In this document: in pieces, positions 1-6,210 of the stretch
Position numbering within the stretch: position 1 is the first letter of the stretch
Layout of the letters: each line of letters starts with the position of its first letter
Origin: a virus
IMG/VR virus record: IMGVR_UViG_3300046804_004325
Span: 1-22,846 of that record
Length of the DNA: 22,846 nt
Direction: 5' to 3' (one strand)
Notes under the pieces: generated by a model
Told to the model about the DNA's origin: nothing
Seen by the model: the letters and a program-made list of their open reading frames with translations, nothing else
The model's database searches: none
Program-made: the position numbers and the translations under genes

Positions 1-122
1 TCACTGATCTCTGATTTGACGGTCACCATCTTGCCACCATAGGCATAGTCAGCGACTTCAACTGGATCATTGAATCCCAGCGGCAAATCGCCCCAGGGTG
101 TATTGGGTGGTAAAGCTGCCAT
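1..122 (-). CDS. Hypothetical phage protein, 3'-truncated by window edge
   Basis: The ATG at 122 overlaps the stop of the upstream 108-residue gene as TAATG. The frame stays open to the left edge, so only the first 40 or so residues are visible. They begin MAALPPNTPWGDLPLGF and continue with an acidic stretch and AYGGKMVTVKSEIS. No domain is recognisable. The coupling and the shared strand place it in the DNA ligase operon. The C-terminus lies outside the window. Confidence 0.6.
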   Translation of the reverse strand, partial: MAALPPNTPWGDLPLGFNDPVEVADYAYGGKMVTVKSEIS

Positions 123-448
123 TATTTCACAACCTCGGCGGTCCAGATATTCTGATAATTAGCACCACCTACATAGGTTTGGTTTAACATCATTCTTAAA
201 CTCTGTAGTTTGATTATCTTTTCTCGACTACGACAGGCAACGGACAACTGCTGTAATATGTCCTGAATGTCGGGACGCTGTTGCCAGGTGCCAATGCAGA
301 TGCCGTCGGGATCGCTGTAGCCTCGCAGAGTATCAACTCCGCTGACATAGAAATAATAGGTATCGGGATAACGACACGCTGCCACGGCGCGACGACACCA
401 ATCATCATATTGTGCTCGATTGCCGGCTATGATAAAAAGTTTTTTCAT
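122..448 (-). CDS. Conserved hypothetical phage protein (108 aa)
   Basis: The start ATG overlaps the ligase stop (ATGA at 445-448), which indicates translational coupling. The protein opens with a short beta-type stretch (KKLFIIAGNRAQYDDW) and has a central GVDTLRGYSDPDG segment followed by GTWQQRPD. This pattern recalls small T4-type phage proteins that start with 'FCANREQ' and carry a 'GTWxxxPD' block. No catalytic motif or membrane segment is visible. Its function is unknown; placement next to ligase suggests co-expression with DNA metabolism genes only. Confidence 0.7.
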   Translation of the reverse strand: MKKLFIIAGNRAQYDDWCRRAVAACRYPDTYYFYVSGVDTLRGYSDPDGICIGTWQQRPDIQDILQQLSVACRSREKIIKLQSLRMMLNQTYVGGANYQNIWTAEVVK

Positions 449-1773
449 TTCACATCCTCGGCGCGATCTGCCACACTCTTGTCGGATCTGAATTCAACAA
501 AGACTGGGAGGAATAAACTTGCAACGCTGGACGTCTTGTCTGTGATGCGGGCGTTGTATTTAACGGCGACGATTTTTCCGATGCTAGATTCAGCAGTAAT
601 GCTATTGCGATCATCATCGCTGAAACCCGTACCCACATTAACTCGGATACCACCACAATCAGACTCAAGCACCAAAGCACCAAGACGGCCCACATTTTTA
701 CCTGTCCCTTCTTCCCAGTCCACGACTCTAAGGTCGCATTCCAGCTCGCCCTTGAATTTAATCAGGTTACGGCTGCGCTTATTTTCCCAGATACCTTCTT
801 TGGTCTTGAGAATAATTCCTTCCTGACCTTCGGCCAGCAGTTGTTCAAACATTCTGCGAGCCTCGTAGTCATTCTGAACCTTCTTGGTATATACCAGTGT
901 GACCAGATGACTGAGCTGGCGTGCATCGCGCTGCAGAGCATCTATACAGTCATAGAGCTTGGTAAGACGGTCACTATAGGCTACTGCCTCACGACCAGCT
1001 TCAAAGCCAGCCACAGTAATGGCATCCCAGACTGTGGCACGCACCAGATTGGCTTCTTTGGCGCTCATGGTTCCTTTGACTGCCTTGTTCAGTATGCCAT
1101 TGCCAGTCTTACGATCCAGCATCTTGCCTGCAGTATCCACCACCATGAGCTCGCCATCGAACACCATGTCTATACCATACCATTCTGCCATCTTGCGAAA
1201 AGGTATTTCAAAGCCAGGGTCGGGTATGTTGATCTCCTTGCCATTGCGGCTACGAAATTCTACCTTGCCTTTCTTGACTATGGCATTGAAGCGCATGCCA
1301 TCCATCTTGACCTGAGCAAATGCTGGCCAGGTTACACGGTCTACCAGCTTTTGGTCATAGGCACTGGCCAGCATGCAGGGATATTCAGGAATCAGGCCAG
1401 GCCAGATTTTATTCACCGTGGCATCGCTGACACCGCAGCGCAGATCCTTGGCAATGATGCGTTCAATAACCTGAGCATCGTCCGCGGCCACACTCTCCAG
1501 AACAATGCGCAGATGGTCAATGCCGGCATTGCCAGTCAGAGTACGGTCGCTGAGCAGGCTCAGACGATTCAGAGCCGTATGCAGCAGATCAACCTTCTTG
1601 CCAGTATTGACTCGGTATTCTGGTATCTTGCGAATATAGAAATTCACAAAAGGATTCAGAGCCAGATTCAGAACACGCTGCAGGTCAGCATTGTCACGAT
1701 TCAGCGTCAGAATCTTTTCTTTATAGAGCCTGCTGTTGTTGCTGGCCAGGTCATCCAGAATATCTCTAATCAC
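445..1773 (-). CDS. lig: ATP-dependent DNA ligase, T4 gp30 type
   Basis: Seals nicks in phage DNA by ATP-dependent adenylation, ligating Okazaki fragments and repair or recombination intermediates. The 442 residues are close to T4 ligase in size. The nucleotidyltransferase motifs appear in order: motif I VKMDGMR with the adenylated lysine at K156, then RSRNGKE (about 174-180), motif III FDGEL (205-209), motif IV EGIILK (318-323) and motif V LIKFK (337-341). The N-terminal 130 residues are helical, and the C-terminus looks like an OB-fold region (VGTGFSDDDR). The start is GTG at 1773, overlapping the upstream stop as GTGA; no nearby ATG fits. It sits downstream of the promoter at 1944-1972, with only the 46-residue gene between. 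Confidence 0.95.
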   Translation of the reverse strand: MIRDILDDLASNNSRLYKEKILTLNRDNADLQRVLNLALNPFVNFYIRKIPEYRVNTGKKVDLLHTALNRLSLLSDRTLTGNAGIDHLRIVLESVAADDAQVIERIIAKDLRCGVSDATVNKIWPGLIPEYPCMLASAYDQKLVDRVTWPAFAQVKMDGMRFNAIVKKGKVEFRSRNGKEINIPDPGFEIPFRKMAEWYGIDMVFDGELMVVDTAGKMLDRKTGNGILNKAVKGTMSAKEANLVRATVWDAITVAGFEAGREAVAYSDRLTKLYDCIDALQRDARQLSHLVTLVYTKKVQNDYEARRMFEQLLAEGQEGIILKTKEGIWENKRSRNLIKFKGELECDLRVVDWEEGTGKNVGRLGALVLESDCGGIRVNVGTGFSDDDRNSITAESSIGKIVAVKYNARITDKTSSVASLFLPVFVEFRSDKSVADRAEDVK

Positions 1774-1910
1774 AGTGCTTCTCCATGCTTAAGTAATTGA
1801 CGACGCAGATGCTGCAGCACATAACTCCAGTGCTGCCTGGCCCATTCACTGCGAGCCGACTCCAATACTGCCTCGACTCTTTCCATGCGCTGTATGGTCA
1901 AATCAATCAT
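1770..1910 (-). CDS. Small hypothetical protein (46 aa)
   Basis: The frame is open further upstream, but the ATG at 1910 has the only good ribosome site (GAGGAG six bases before it) and lies about 27 bases downstream of the predicted transcription start of promoter 1944-1972. A longer start at 2018 would cross that promoter and the end of the preceding gene. The product MIDLTIQRMERVEAVLESAR... is helical, rich in Arg, Glu and Trp, with no membrane segment. Its stop overlaps the GTG start of ligase, so it may mainly couple ligase translation to the promoter. Function unknown. Confidence 0.65.
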   Translation of the reverse strand: MIDLTIQRMERVEAVLESARSEWARQHWSYVLQHLRRQLLKHGEAL

Positions 1911-1943
1911 ATATTCTCCTCGAAATGAAGTCTTTACGTCATC

Positions 1944-1972
1944 ATTGTAGCAGAAAATTTGATCGTTGTCAA
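1944..1972 (-). promoter_or_regulatory. Sigma-70-type promoter upstream of ligase operon
   Basis: Reading the minus strand, the -35 box TTGACA is at 1972-1967, the spacer is 17 bases and the -10 box TACAAT is at 1949-1944, preceded by TGC (extended -10). The expected start is near 1937, about 27 bases before the ATG at 1910. The TGA inside TTGACA is also the stop codon of the upstream 66-residue gene. Confidence 0.85.
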
Positions 1973-2169
1973 GCATTTTTTCCCAGGGCATGACTGTATC
2001 GATGTGCACGAACTTCACAGCGCATCTGCTGCTGCAGATCGGTTGTCATGTCAGCTACCTGCTGTTCACTGCGGGCTATGCCACCATAACACCAGCTGTG
2101 CAGACGACCAATCTTGTCTTGTTTGGCGTATTCTAAAATCCAGAATACATCGTCGAATCCGTTGTACAT
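1969..2169 (-). CDS. Small hypothetical protein (66 aa)
   Basis: Starts at ATG 2169, three bases after the stop of the DsbA-like gene. An upstream in-frame TTG at 2175 is less likely. The protein begins MYNGFDDVFWILEYAKQDKIG and contains a single HSWCYGG segment followed by a Gln-rich, probably helical tail. No known domain is recognised. Its TGA stop is embedded in the -35 box of the ligase promoter, so termination of this gene and initiation of the next unit share the same bases. Function unknown. Confidence 0.65.
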   Translation of the reverse strand: MYNGFDDVFWILEYAKQDKIGRLHSWCYGGIARSEQQVADMTTDLQQQMRCEVRAHRYSHALGKNA

Positions 2170-2171
2170 GA

Positions 2172-2507
2172 TCAATCCAATTCTCCACCCTCAGAAATGT
2201 CTGCTGGATCGTAGGCATAACTGGTGGTGCTGGGTCGGGCCAGTACACGATGTGTTGGCGCAGTAATGGTTTCATACAGGGTTTCGAATTGTTCATGCTC
2301 GGCAACTTCTTCGTTGAAGTTACGACGATGATAGACTCGAGCCATGCGACGAAAGATCTTTTTATCTAGTTCGAACTGATCACAGGTCGTCTTGATGATG
2401 TCACGAACCAGATCACGCTCAGCTTCAGACCTGGTCAGGCTGTTGCTTATTTCCTGTAGTGCGGACTCGATCTTTTTTCGATCCGCTGGGTTGCTCGGAA
2501 TGTTCAT
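2172..2507 (-). CDS. dsbA: DsbA-like dsDNA-binding late transcription protein
   Basis: 111 residues. The segment from about residue 42 to 83 (IIKTTCDQFELDKKIFRRMARVY, then a charged linker and FETLYETI) matches the pattern of T4 DsbA, where 'xELGVDGKMFNRLLALYHK' is followed by 'EVVELYDTVF'. In T4, DsbA binds double-stranded DNA and is associated with late transcription; its gene lies close to rnh and gene 33. Here rnh is also near (4949-5848) but separated by several small genes. The ribosome site AGGAG is spaced well from the ATG at 2507. The gene overlaps the end of the upstream membrane protein by 83 bases. The assignment is by pattern and context, not a search. Confidence 0.65.
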   Translation of the reverse strand: MNIPSNPADRKKIESALQEISNSLTRSEAERDLVRDIIKTTCDQFELDKKIFRRMARVYHRRNFNEEVAEHEQFETLYETITAPTHRVLARPSTTSYAYDPADISEGGELD

Positions 2508-2670
2508 TATACTCCTCTATAGAATGAATAGGCCAAAAAATTCTAACTGACTTCCAGTAACGATGGAAGATCCAATTCACTGCACACAACGATGCTGCTG
2601 TGATTATAAACGCTGCTCCGACAAAGAAGCAGCCCAAAGAAAAGAAGATGGTGGAGATTAGTATGTCCAT
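2425..2670 (-). CDS. Small membrane protein (81 aa)
   Basis: The ATG at 2670 overlaps the upstream stop (TGATG) and has GGAGG just before it. Residues 1 to about 35 form one long or two close hydrophobic segments (ILISTIFFSLGCFFVGAAFI, then TAASLCAVNWIF), followed by a hydrophilic tail rich in Lys, Arg and Gln. The predicted topology is a short inner-membrane anchor with a cytoplasmic tail. The last 83 bases overlap the dsbA-like gene in another frame, unusually long for this genome. No family recognised. Confidence 0.65.
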   Translation of the reverse strand: MDILISTIFFSLGCFFVGAAFIITAASLCAVNWIFHRYWKSVRIFWPIHSIEEYNEHSEQPSGSKKDRVRTTGNKQQPDQV

Positions 2671-2846
2671 CAATCCTCCAGATCTGGTTGGTTGCGATTC
2701 TTCTTAGACTTAGGTCTGATCTCGCTGGCCAACTGTGCTTGAATTATGCTGCGCCGCAGTTCTCCGCGACGGTGTGCATCAAGCTCGTTCTGAAACATCC
2801 ATTTAAGATGCTTCTTCATACGAAATGCTGCTGTGGGTTTCAACAT
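2670..2846 (-). CDS. Small basic phage protein (58 aa)
   Basis: ATG at 2846 overlaps the stop of the preceding gene as TAATG, and the stop at 2670-2672 overlaps the next start. The product begins MLKPTAAFRMKKHLKWMF and continues with ELRRSIIQAQLASEIRPKSKKN. It is very basic and probably helical. The 'AAFRM...AxxQAQLA' pattern recalls a small conserved protein of T4-type cyanophages of unknown role. No cysteine or membrane motif is present. Coupling on both sides supports that it is translated. Confidence 0.7.
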   Translation of the reverse strand: MLKPTAAFRMKKHLKWMFQNELDAHRRGELRRSIIQAQLASEIRPKSKKNRNQPDLED

Positions 2847-3226
2847 TAACCTCTCCTCATGGTGCTGATGTCCTTGGCTTCTTGATCGCTGAAGATAGGA
2901 ACCATGTTGCTTTTGTGCATGGTGCCTATGCCAACCATCTTGTCGCCAGTATAAACTTTGGTGGGGGTGGGTGCGGTGTTGCCACCGCCAGTGTCCAGAC
3001 TTGGATACTTTCTGGAGTCGCGACCAGCAGGTATGCTGAGCTTGTAGACATCCTTGAGCTCGCGTTTCACAGGCTTGACTGTCTTGGCTGGATAGCGTTT
3101 CAGCAGATCCTGCCAGCCAGCATCTAACTCGCGAGCGCGCTGTGCTTCGTCGGCATTACGAAATTTACGTTTACCTTTTTTCTTGCCCTGCAGGCTAAGC
3201 CAGGGACCTTCGAGATGCATGCTCAT
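2846..3226 (-). CDS. Conserved phage protein of unknown function (126 aa)
   Basis: The ATG at 3226 was chosen because AAAGGAA precedes it at good spacing; the frame is open a little further upstream, and ATG 3220 is an alternative. The N-terminus MSMHLEGPWLSLQGKKKGK, the NADEAQRARELDAGW helix and the C-terminal block KVYTGDKMVGIGTMHKSN with PIFSDQEAKDIS resemble a family widespread in tailed phages, always hypothetical. It is basic in the first third and has no membrane segment. It lies downstream of the internal promoter at 3292-3320 and is coupled to the following 58-residue gene. Function unknown. Confidence 0.8.
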   Translation of the reverse strand: MSMHLEGPWLSLQGKKKGKRKFRNADEAQRARELDAGWQDLLKRYPAKTVKPVKRELKDVYKLSIPAGRDSRKYPSLDTGGGNTAPTPTKVYTGDKMVGIGTMHKSNMVPIFSDQEAKDISTMRRG

Positions 3227-3383
3227 TACGATTCCTTTGATAACGATATTCACGCTTGAGCCAGTACTTGTACTGCTTCCAGTACTCTGCCATTGTATAG
3301 GGAGTCTGGCGTACTGTCAAGTACTCTTCACAATTTTGTCGCCAGATTTCACCAACCCAGCGACGGAAATCCGAGCCTTTCAT
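3195..3383 (-). CDS. Small conserved phage protein (62 aa)
   Basis: ATG at 3383 overlaps the upstream stop (ATGA). The protein begins MKGSDFRRWVGEIWRQN and contains YTMAEYWKQYKYWLKREYRYQ, an aromatic and basic helix pattern that recurs in small T4-type phage proteins. It has no cysteine pair or membrane segment. A strong promoter (3292-3320) lies inside the coding sequence, and the last 32 bases overlap the next gene. Function unknown. Confidence 0.7.
   Translation of the reverse strand: MKGSDFRRWVGEIWRQNCEEYLTVRQTPYTMAEYWKQYKYWLKREYRYQRNRNEHASRRSLA
3292..3320 (-). promoter_or_regulatory. Sigma-70-type promoter inside a coding region
   Basis: The -35 box TTGACA is at 3320-3315, the spacer is 17 bases and the -10 box TACAAT is at 3297-3292; it lacks the TGC extension. 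The expected start is near 3285, about 60 bases before the ATG at 3226. It is embedded in the 62-residue gene, so coding and promoter constraints overlap here. Confidence 0.7.
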
Positions 3384-3586
3384 TTTGACTTGACAACGCC
3401 GTGAAAGAAACCATTTAATACTGTGACTGCCACCCAGGTGTCAAAGGTATAGGCAATGCTGAGATTAAACAGATAGTTCAGAGCCCAGGCCACACACAGT
3501 GGAAAGAAGACAAAATACAGTATCAGGAATGTCACCATGACACCAATGCCAACTTTCAAACCAAAAATTTCATTCAATTTAATCAT
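3380..3586 (-). CDS. Small membrane protein (68 aa)
   Basis: Start ATG at 3586 (or the adjacent ATG 3589), with GGAG six bases upstream; longer frames to 3628 would overlap the preceding gene and lack a ribosome site. Two hydrophobic segments are visible, about residues 13-33 (IGVMVTFLILYFVFFPLCVAW region) and 45-60, giving a likely two-pass inner-membrane protein. It ends HGVVKSK. Its stop overlaps the next gene as ATGA. Function unknown. Confidence 0.65.
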   Translation of the reverse strand: MIKLNEIFGLKVGIGVMVTFLILYFVFFPLCVAWALNYLFNLSIAYTFDTWVAVTVLNGFFHGVVKSK

Positions 3587-3599
3587 CATCAACTCCAGA

Positions 3600-3926
3600 T
3601 CAATTACAGATGCTCTGTGTACCCACAACTACGCCATAGCTGTTGTAGAGATACTCGGTACGGCATTCAGGGTAACGATAAAAGCCTGGTGGTATGCCTG
3701 GGGGCACGTACACAGGCGGGGGTGGTGCATACACCACAGGTGGTGGTGGCGCTACATAGACTCGAGGACGATTGGCGTCGGCAATGATGCCTCCCAGGAT
3801 CAGACCACCGATCATGGGTCCAACCCATTGGCCACCTCCACCACCATGGTGGTGATGATGCTGAGCCTGGGCTGGCGAGCCTGCCACACCCACGGCCAAT
3901 AAAAGTACTGCTGCTAACTTCTTCAT
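3600..3926 (-). CDS. Secreted-type His/Gly/Pro-rich protein
   Basis: 108 residues from ATG 3926, which has AAGGAG seven bases upstream. The N-terminus MKKLAAVLLLAVGVAG followed by SPAQA is a classic Sec signal peptide with cleavage after AQA. The mature part starts with a five-His run and a Gly run, then GPMIGGLILGGIIA (glycine-zipper-like hydrophobic stretch), then proline repeats (APPPPVVYAPPPPVYVPP), and ends with two cysteines that could pair in the periplasm. This layout is typical of host periplasmic or envelope proteins rather than phage replication-region proteins, so capture from a bacterial host is likely. Role unknown; envelope modification or metal binding are guesses. Confidence 0.8.
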   Translation of the reverse strand: MKKLAAVLLLAVGVAGSPAQAQHHHHHGGGGGQWVGPMIGGLILGGIIADANRPRVYVAPPPPVVYAPPPPVYVPPGIPPGFYRYPECRTEYLYNSYGVVVGTQSICN

Positions 3927-3937
3927 GTTACTACTCC

Positions 3938-4120
3938 TTAGAATGTTGTTACAACACATTCGCTGGGCCGGCGCACAGCATTGCGACGACGAGCTGCGCC
4001 ACGCCCAGTTATGGCCTTGCGCTCACGCTCCAGCTTGGCCTTGCTGACCTTGACCACCGCCACAGGCTCGCGCTTGAATACAAAACAACGCACACCTTCA
4101 ACAATTTGAACTTCCATCAT
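3938..4120 (-). CDS. Small basic protein (60 aa)
   Basis: ATG at 4120 has AAGGAG six bases upstream; the adjacent ATG 4117 is an alternative. The N-terminal part (MMEVQIVEGVRCFVFKREPVAV) looks like a short beta hairpin, and the C-terminal half is strongly basic (KAKLERERKAI, then GRGAARRRNAVRR). The charge suggests nucleic-acid binding, but no family is recognised. It lies between the 79-residue gene and the secreted-type protein and shares their promoter at 4402-4430. Confidence 0.6.
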   Translation of the reverse strand: MMEVQIVEGVRCFVFKREPVAVVKVSKAKLERERKAITGRGAARRRNAVRRPSECVVTTF

Positions 4121-4130
4121 GATCTGCTCC

Positions 4131-4370
4131 TTAGGCTACAGTTTTGGCTTCCATCATTTCACTGAGAATGAACTTGGCAACGTTCATCTGCTTGCGAACT
4201 GTCTCAACGCGAAGTTCGGAAGCACCGTTTGCCATCAACTCTTGACAGTCAGACAAGATACTCATGACCACCATTTCTAATCCGCTGAGTCTAGCAGTCA
4301 ATGAGTTCATGTATTCTTCGCGGATATCGGCTTCCGACATACCATAACAGTTCATTTCAAATTCAGTCAT
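4131..4370 (-). CDS. Small helical hypothetical protein (79 aa)
   Basis: Start ATG 4370, preceded by AGAAAGGACC and about 25 bases downstream of the predicted start of promoter 4402-4430. An in-frame ATG at 4388 lies too close to the transcription start. The product (MTEFEMNCYGMSEADIREEYM...) is acidic and almost wholly helical, with Met- and Leu-rich heptad-like spacing between residues 25 and 70. No known family is recognised. It is the first gene of its transcription unit. Confidence 0.65.
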   Translation of the reverse strand: MTEFEMNCYGMSEADIREEYMNSLTARLSGLEMVVMSILSDCQELMANGASELRVETVRKQMNVAKFILSEMMEAKTVA

Positions 4371-4401
4371 TTTCTGGTCCTTTCTCATTTAACGTACCAC
4401 C

Positions 4402-4430
4402 ATTATAGCAAAAAAGCACCATTATGTCAA
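4402..4430 (-). promoter_or_regulatory. Strong sigma-70-type promoter
   Basis: The -35 box TTGACA is at 4430-4425, the spacer is 17 bases and the -10 box TATAAT is at 4407-4402 with TGC directly before it: a full consensus with extended -10. The 9-mer ATAATGGTG occurs twice, once just after the -35 box and once overlapping the -10 box. The expected start is near 4395. Confidence 0.9.
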
Positions 4431-4477
4431 GCCTTTTCATGCCTGTTTTCGCCTTGATCTGCTTGGCGTTTGCAGGG

Positions 4478-4522
4478 TAATATAAAATTATTAACCTGTT
4501 TCTGCCTGTTTTTCAGGCAGAA
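4478..4522 (-). terminator. Stem-loop plus AT-rich 17-mer at operon end
   Basis: A perfect 9-base stem (4500-4508 with 4514-4522) and a 5-base loop that reads AAAAA on the minus strand covers the end of the DUF6433-like gene. Five bases later comes TTAATAATTTTATATTA (4494-4478). There is no continuous T run, so this is not a textbook intrinsic terminator, but its place at an operon end before a promoter suggests termination or processing. The same arrangement occurs at 13185-13226. Confidence 0.55.
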
Positions 4523-4949
4523 TTTCTGGGAAAGCACGGCGCACCAGAGACTCAGTCAGGCCTTTATACTTCTTCTGAAGCTGCTTGTCTTTTAGAGCGA
4601 TCAGCATGTCAGCCTCGATGCCGTTGATGCCCTCCAGCATCTGAATAAAGATGTTCTCGACCTGCATGCGTTTGATGTTCTTGGGTCGGCGTGGATGATT
4701 CTTGATCAGAATATACAGGCGCTTGCTCTCGGCATAGAAGTTGGTCTCTGCCATGTTGGTGGGGTGTGGTGATCGTTTATAAGGCGGCTCACCCTTGGGC
4801 AGATCAAATTCATACTGTGGATCAAAGTTCAGTGCCAGTACATACTTCAGTGTGGCTCCGTTTTTATGACTCTGCAGCAGCTGAATTCGTTCGGCTTCGT
4901 TCTTGGCCTGACTGACCTTTTCAAATAATTCTGGTAATAGTAGATGCAT
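4491..4949 (-). CDS. DUF6433-like conserved T4-type phage protein
   Basis: 152 residues. The protein begins MHLLLPELFEKVSQAKNEAERIQLL and has a central NFDPQYEFDLPKGEPPYK block. A following YAESKRLYILI block leads to the C-terminal segment DMLIALKDKQLQKKYKGLTESLVRRAFP. This set of blocks matches my memory of a conserved T4-type phage protein, commonly found next to the RNase H gene, as here (start at 4949 overlaps the rnh stop). The function is not established. The stop codon lies next to the stem-loop at 4500-4522, marking the end of the rnh operon. Confidence 0.8.
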   Translation of the reverse strand: MHLLLPELFEKVSQAKNEAERIQLLQSHKNGATLKYVLALNFDPQYEFDLPKGEPPYKRSPHPTNMAETNFYAESKRLYILIKNHPRRPKNIKRMQVENIFIQMLEGINGIEADMLIALKDKQLQKKYKGLTESLVRRAFPEILPEKQAETG

Positions 4950-5848
4950 TAAAATTCTCCGATGTGTTCCATCATGTTCTTCATGCGATGTTCCATGAAG
5001 TAGTTCAGCAGCTGGCTGCGGTCCTTTTTAGTACGACCAGTCCAGGCACTGAGTATATTGTCCCTGACTGCATCAGGTATGTAGTCAAAGTCAATAAGAT
5101 AGCGATTGCGCTGAAAGTTGCGAGCTACTTCCACAGGCACGTGTTGATGAAAATCATCCATGGGCACCTTTTCCCATTCAGCCATGCGTTTCTTGGTTAT
5201 GGGCTTCTGGCGGCTCTCGGTGACGAAGCAGTCGTCAGGGCTGAGAATATTGGGAATGCCATCGCCTTTGTCGCCATTGACAATATGCTCCAGCAGATAG
5301 CTTTGAATGCTGCTGTCAGGCTTGACCCACTTCTTGTGGATAGGGCTGTACTGCTGCACATTCTTGTACTTCTGCAGCTGAATGAAGTCATGGTCGCCGC
5401 TCAGCACCAGAAAGGGCTGAGGTATCTCATCGCCAAAGGCACCATCGGGCTGCAGGTCATTGGTCTGACTCCACTGAGCCATGACAGCAATAACATCGTC
5501 GGCCTCGGCGCCGTCAACATCGATCACAGTATACGGGAAAAAGGTGCTGAGCTCGGCACGAATTTCTGCCAGTGTGTCGAAGATCAGCTTCCAGTCAAAG
5601 CCGCTGTCGGCGCGAGCCTTTTTGCGACTGGCTTTGTAGTAGGGGAATTTATCTTTGCGCCAGTAGTGACGGTTGTCACAGGCAATGACCAGCTCGCCAA
5701 ACTCAGCACCAAATTTTACTTTGTAGCTGCGAATAGCGTTGACAATCATATGGCGAATCAGGTCCTTGCGAATTTCTACATCGGTTCGGCCTGCCAGCTC
5801 GGCCATGAGCGTGCTAATAGCCGTCTGGTTAAAGTCAACAACAATCAT
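4949..5848 (-). CDS. rnh: T4 RNase H-like 5'-3' exonuclease
   Basis: A FEN-family 5'-nuclease that removes RNA primers from Okazaki fragments. The 299 residues are close to T4 RNase H (305). The acidic metal-ligand pattern is present: D5 (VVDFN), D58 (ACDNRHYWR), E115/D117/D118 (GAEADD), D152/D154 (SGDHDF) and D193/D196 (NGDKGDG). The segments YSPIHKKWVK and LIDFDYIPDAVRDNI match blocks of the T4 enzyme closely. Start ATG 5848 has AAGGA upstream and lies about 24 bases after the predicted start of promoter 5879-5907. It is coupled to the DUF6433-like gene, so both form a short replication operon. Confidence 0.93.
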   Translation of the reverse strand: MIVVDFNQTAISTLMAELAGRTDVEIRKDLIRHMIVNAIRSYKVKFGAEFGELVIACDNRHYWRKDKFPYYKASRKKARADSGFDWKLIFDTLAEIRAELSTFFPYTVIDVDGAEADDVIAVMAQWSQTNDLQPDGAFGDEIPQPFLVLSGDHDFIQLQKYKNVQQYSPIHKKWVKPDSSIQSYLLEHIVNGDKGDGIPNILSPDDCFVTESRQKPITKKRMAEWEKVPMDDFHQHVPVEVARNFQRNRYLIDFDYIPDAVRDNILSAWTGRTKKDRSQLLNYFMEHRMKNMMEHIGEF

Positions 5849-5878
5849 TTTAAGTCCTTGAAAATTAGTGGTAACACC

Positions 5879-5907
5879 ATTATATATGAAGTGGACTCTG
5901 CTGTCAA
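5879..5907 (-). promoter_or_regulatory. Sigma-70-type promoter for rnh
   Basis: The -35 box TTGACA is at 5907-5902, the spacer is 17 bases and the -10 box TATAAT is at 5884-5879. There is no TGC extension, but ATAATGGTG overlaps and follows the -10 box as in promoter 4402-4430. The expected start is near 5872. Confidence 0.85.
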
Positions 5908-5922
5908 GTGGTATACACCGTT

Positions 5923-6201
5923 TTATTCTTCACGTTCTTCGTGTAGTCTGGGTTGTTCAAACCGTTTTTCCTGCATGGTCTTTTCTTTGAAGATCTTTCT
6001 GGGATTGGCGCACATATAGCATCGGGGATCGCCGCAGTTCAGTATATGTTTCTTATGATTACGATGCGGCTGTTCAATATATTTCCAACGACGGTCATGA
6101 TGCATGCCATAGTCCTTGGCAATGCCAACCTGGCGATCTATGGCAACCTGATCCTTGTGAAGCCGACGACTATGTTTGATTTTATCGTCTTCATGACTCA
6201 T
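5923..6201 (-). CDS. Conserved phage protein with Cys cluster (92 aa)
   Basis: ATG 6201 has TAAGGAG at good spacing. The N-terminus is basic (KIKHSRRLHKDQVAIDRQVGIAKDYGM). The core HKKHILNCGDPRCYMCANPRK holds cysteines at 56, 61 and 64 and nearby histidines, a likely zinc-binding knuckle, followed by KTMQEKRF. This 'KKHxxxCGxPxCxxCxNPRK' block is widespread in phage hypothetical proteins. A small RNA- or DNA-binding role is plausible from charge and zinc motif, but not established. It follows the AAA+ ATPase with a 9-base gap. Confidence 0.8.
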   Translation of the reverse strand: MSHEDDKIKHSRRLHKDQVAIDRQVGIAKDYGMHHDRRWKYIEQPHRNHKKHILNCGDPRCYMCANPRKIFKEKTMQEKRFEQPRLHEEREE

Positions 6202-6210
6202 ACCTGCTCC

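Noticed and set aside
841-1800. 319-residue open frame on the plus strand opposite DNA ligase
   Set aside because: It is a shadow of the ligase gene: no ribosome site, no recognisable domain, and the ligase motifs on the other strand are unambiguous.
4964-6019. 351-residue open frame on the plus strand opposite RNase H
   Set aside because: It is antisense to rnh and crosses the rnh promoter. The protein has no coherent motif and the window is otherwise wholly minus-strand.
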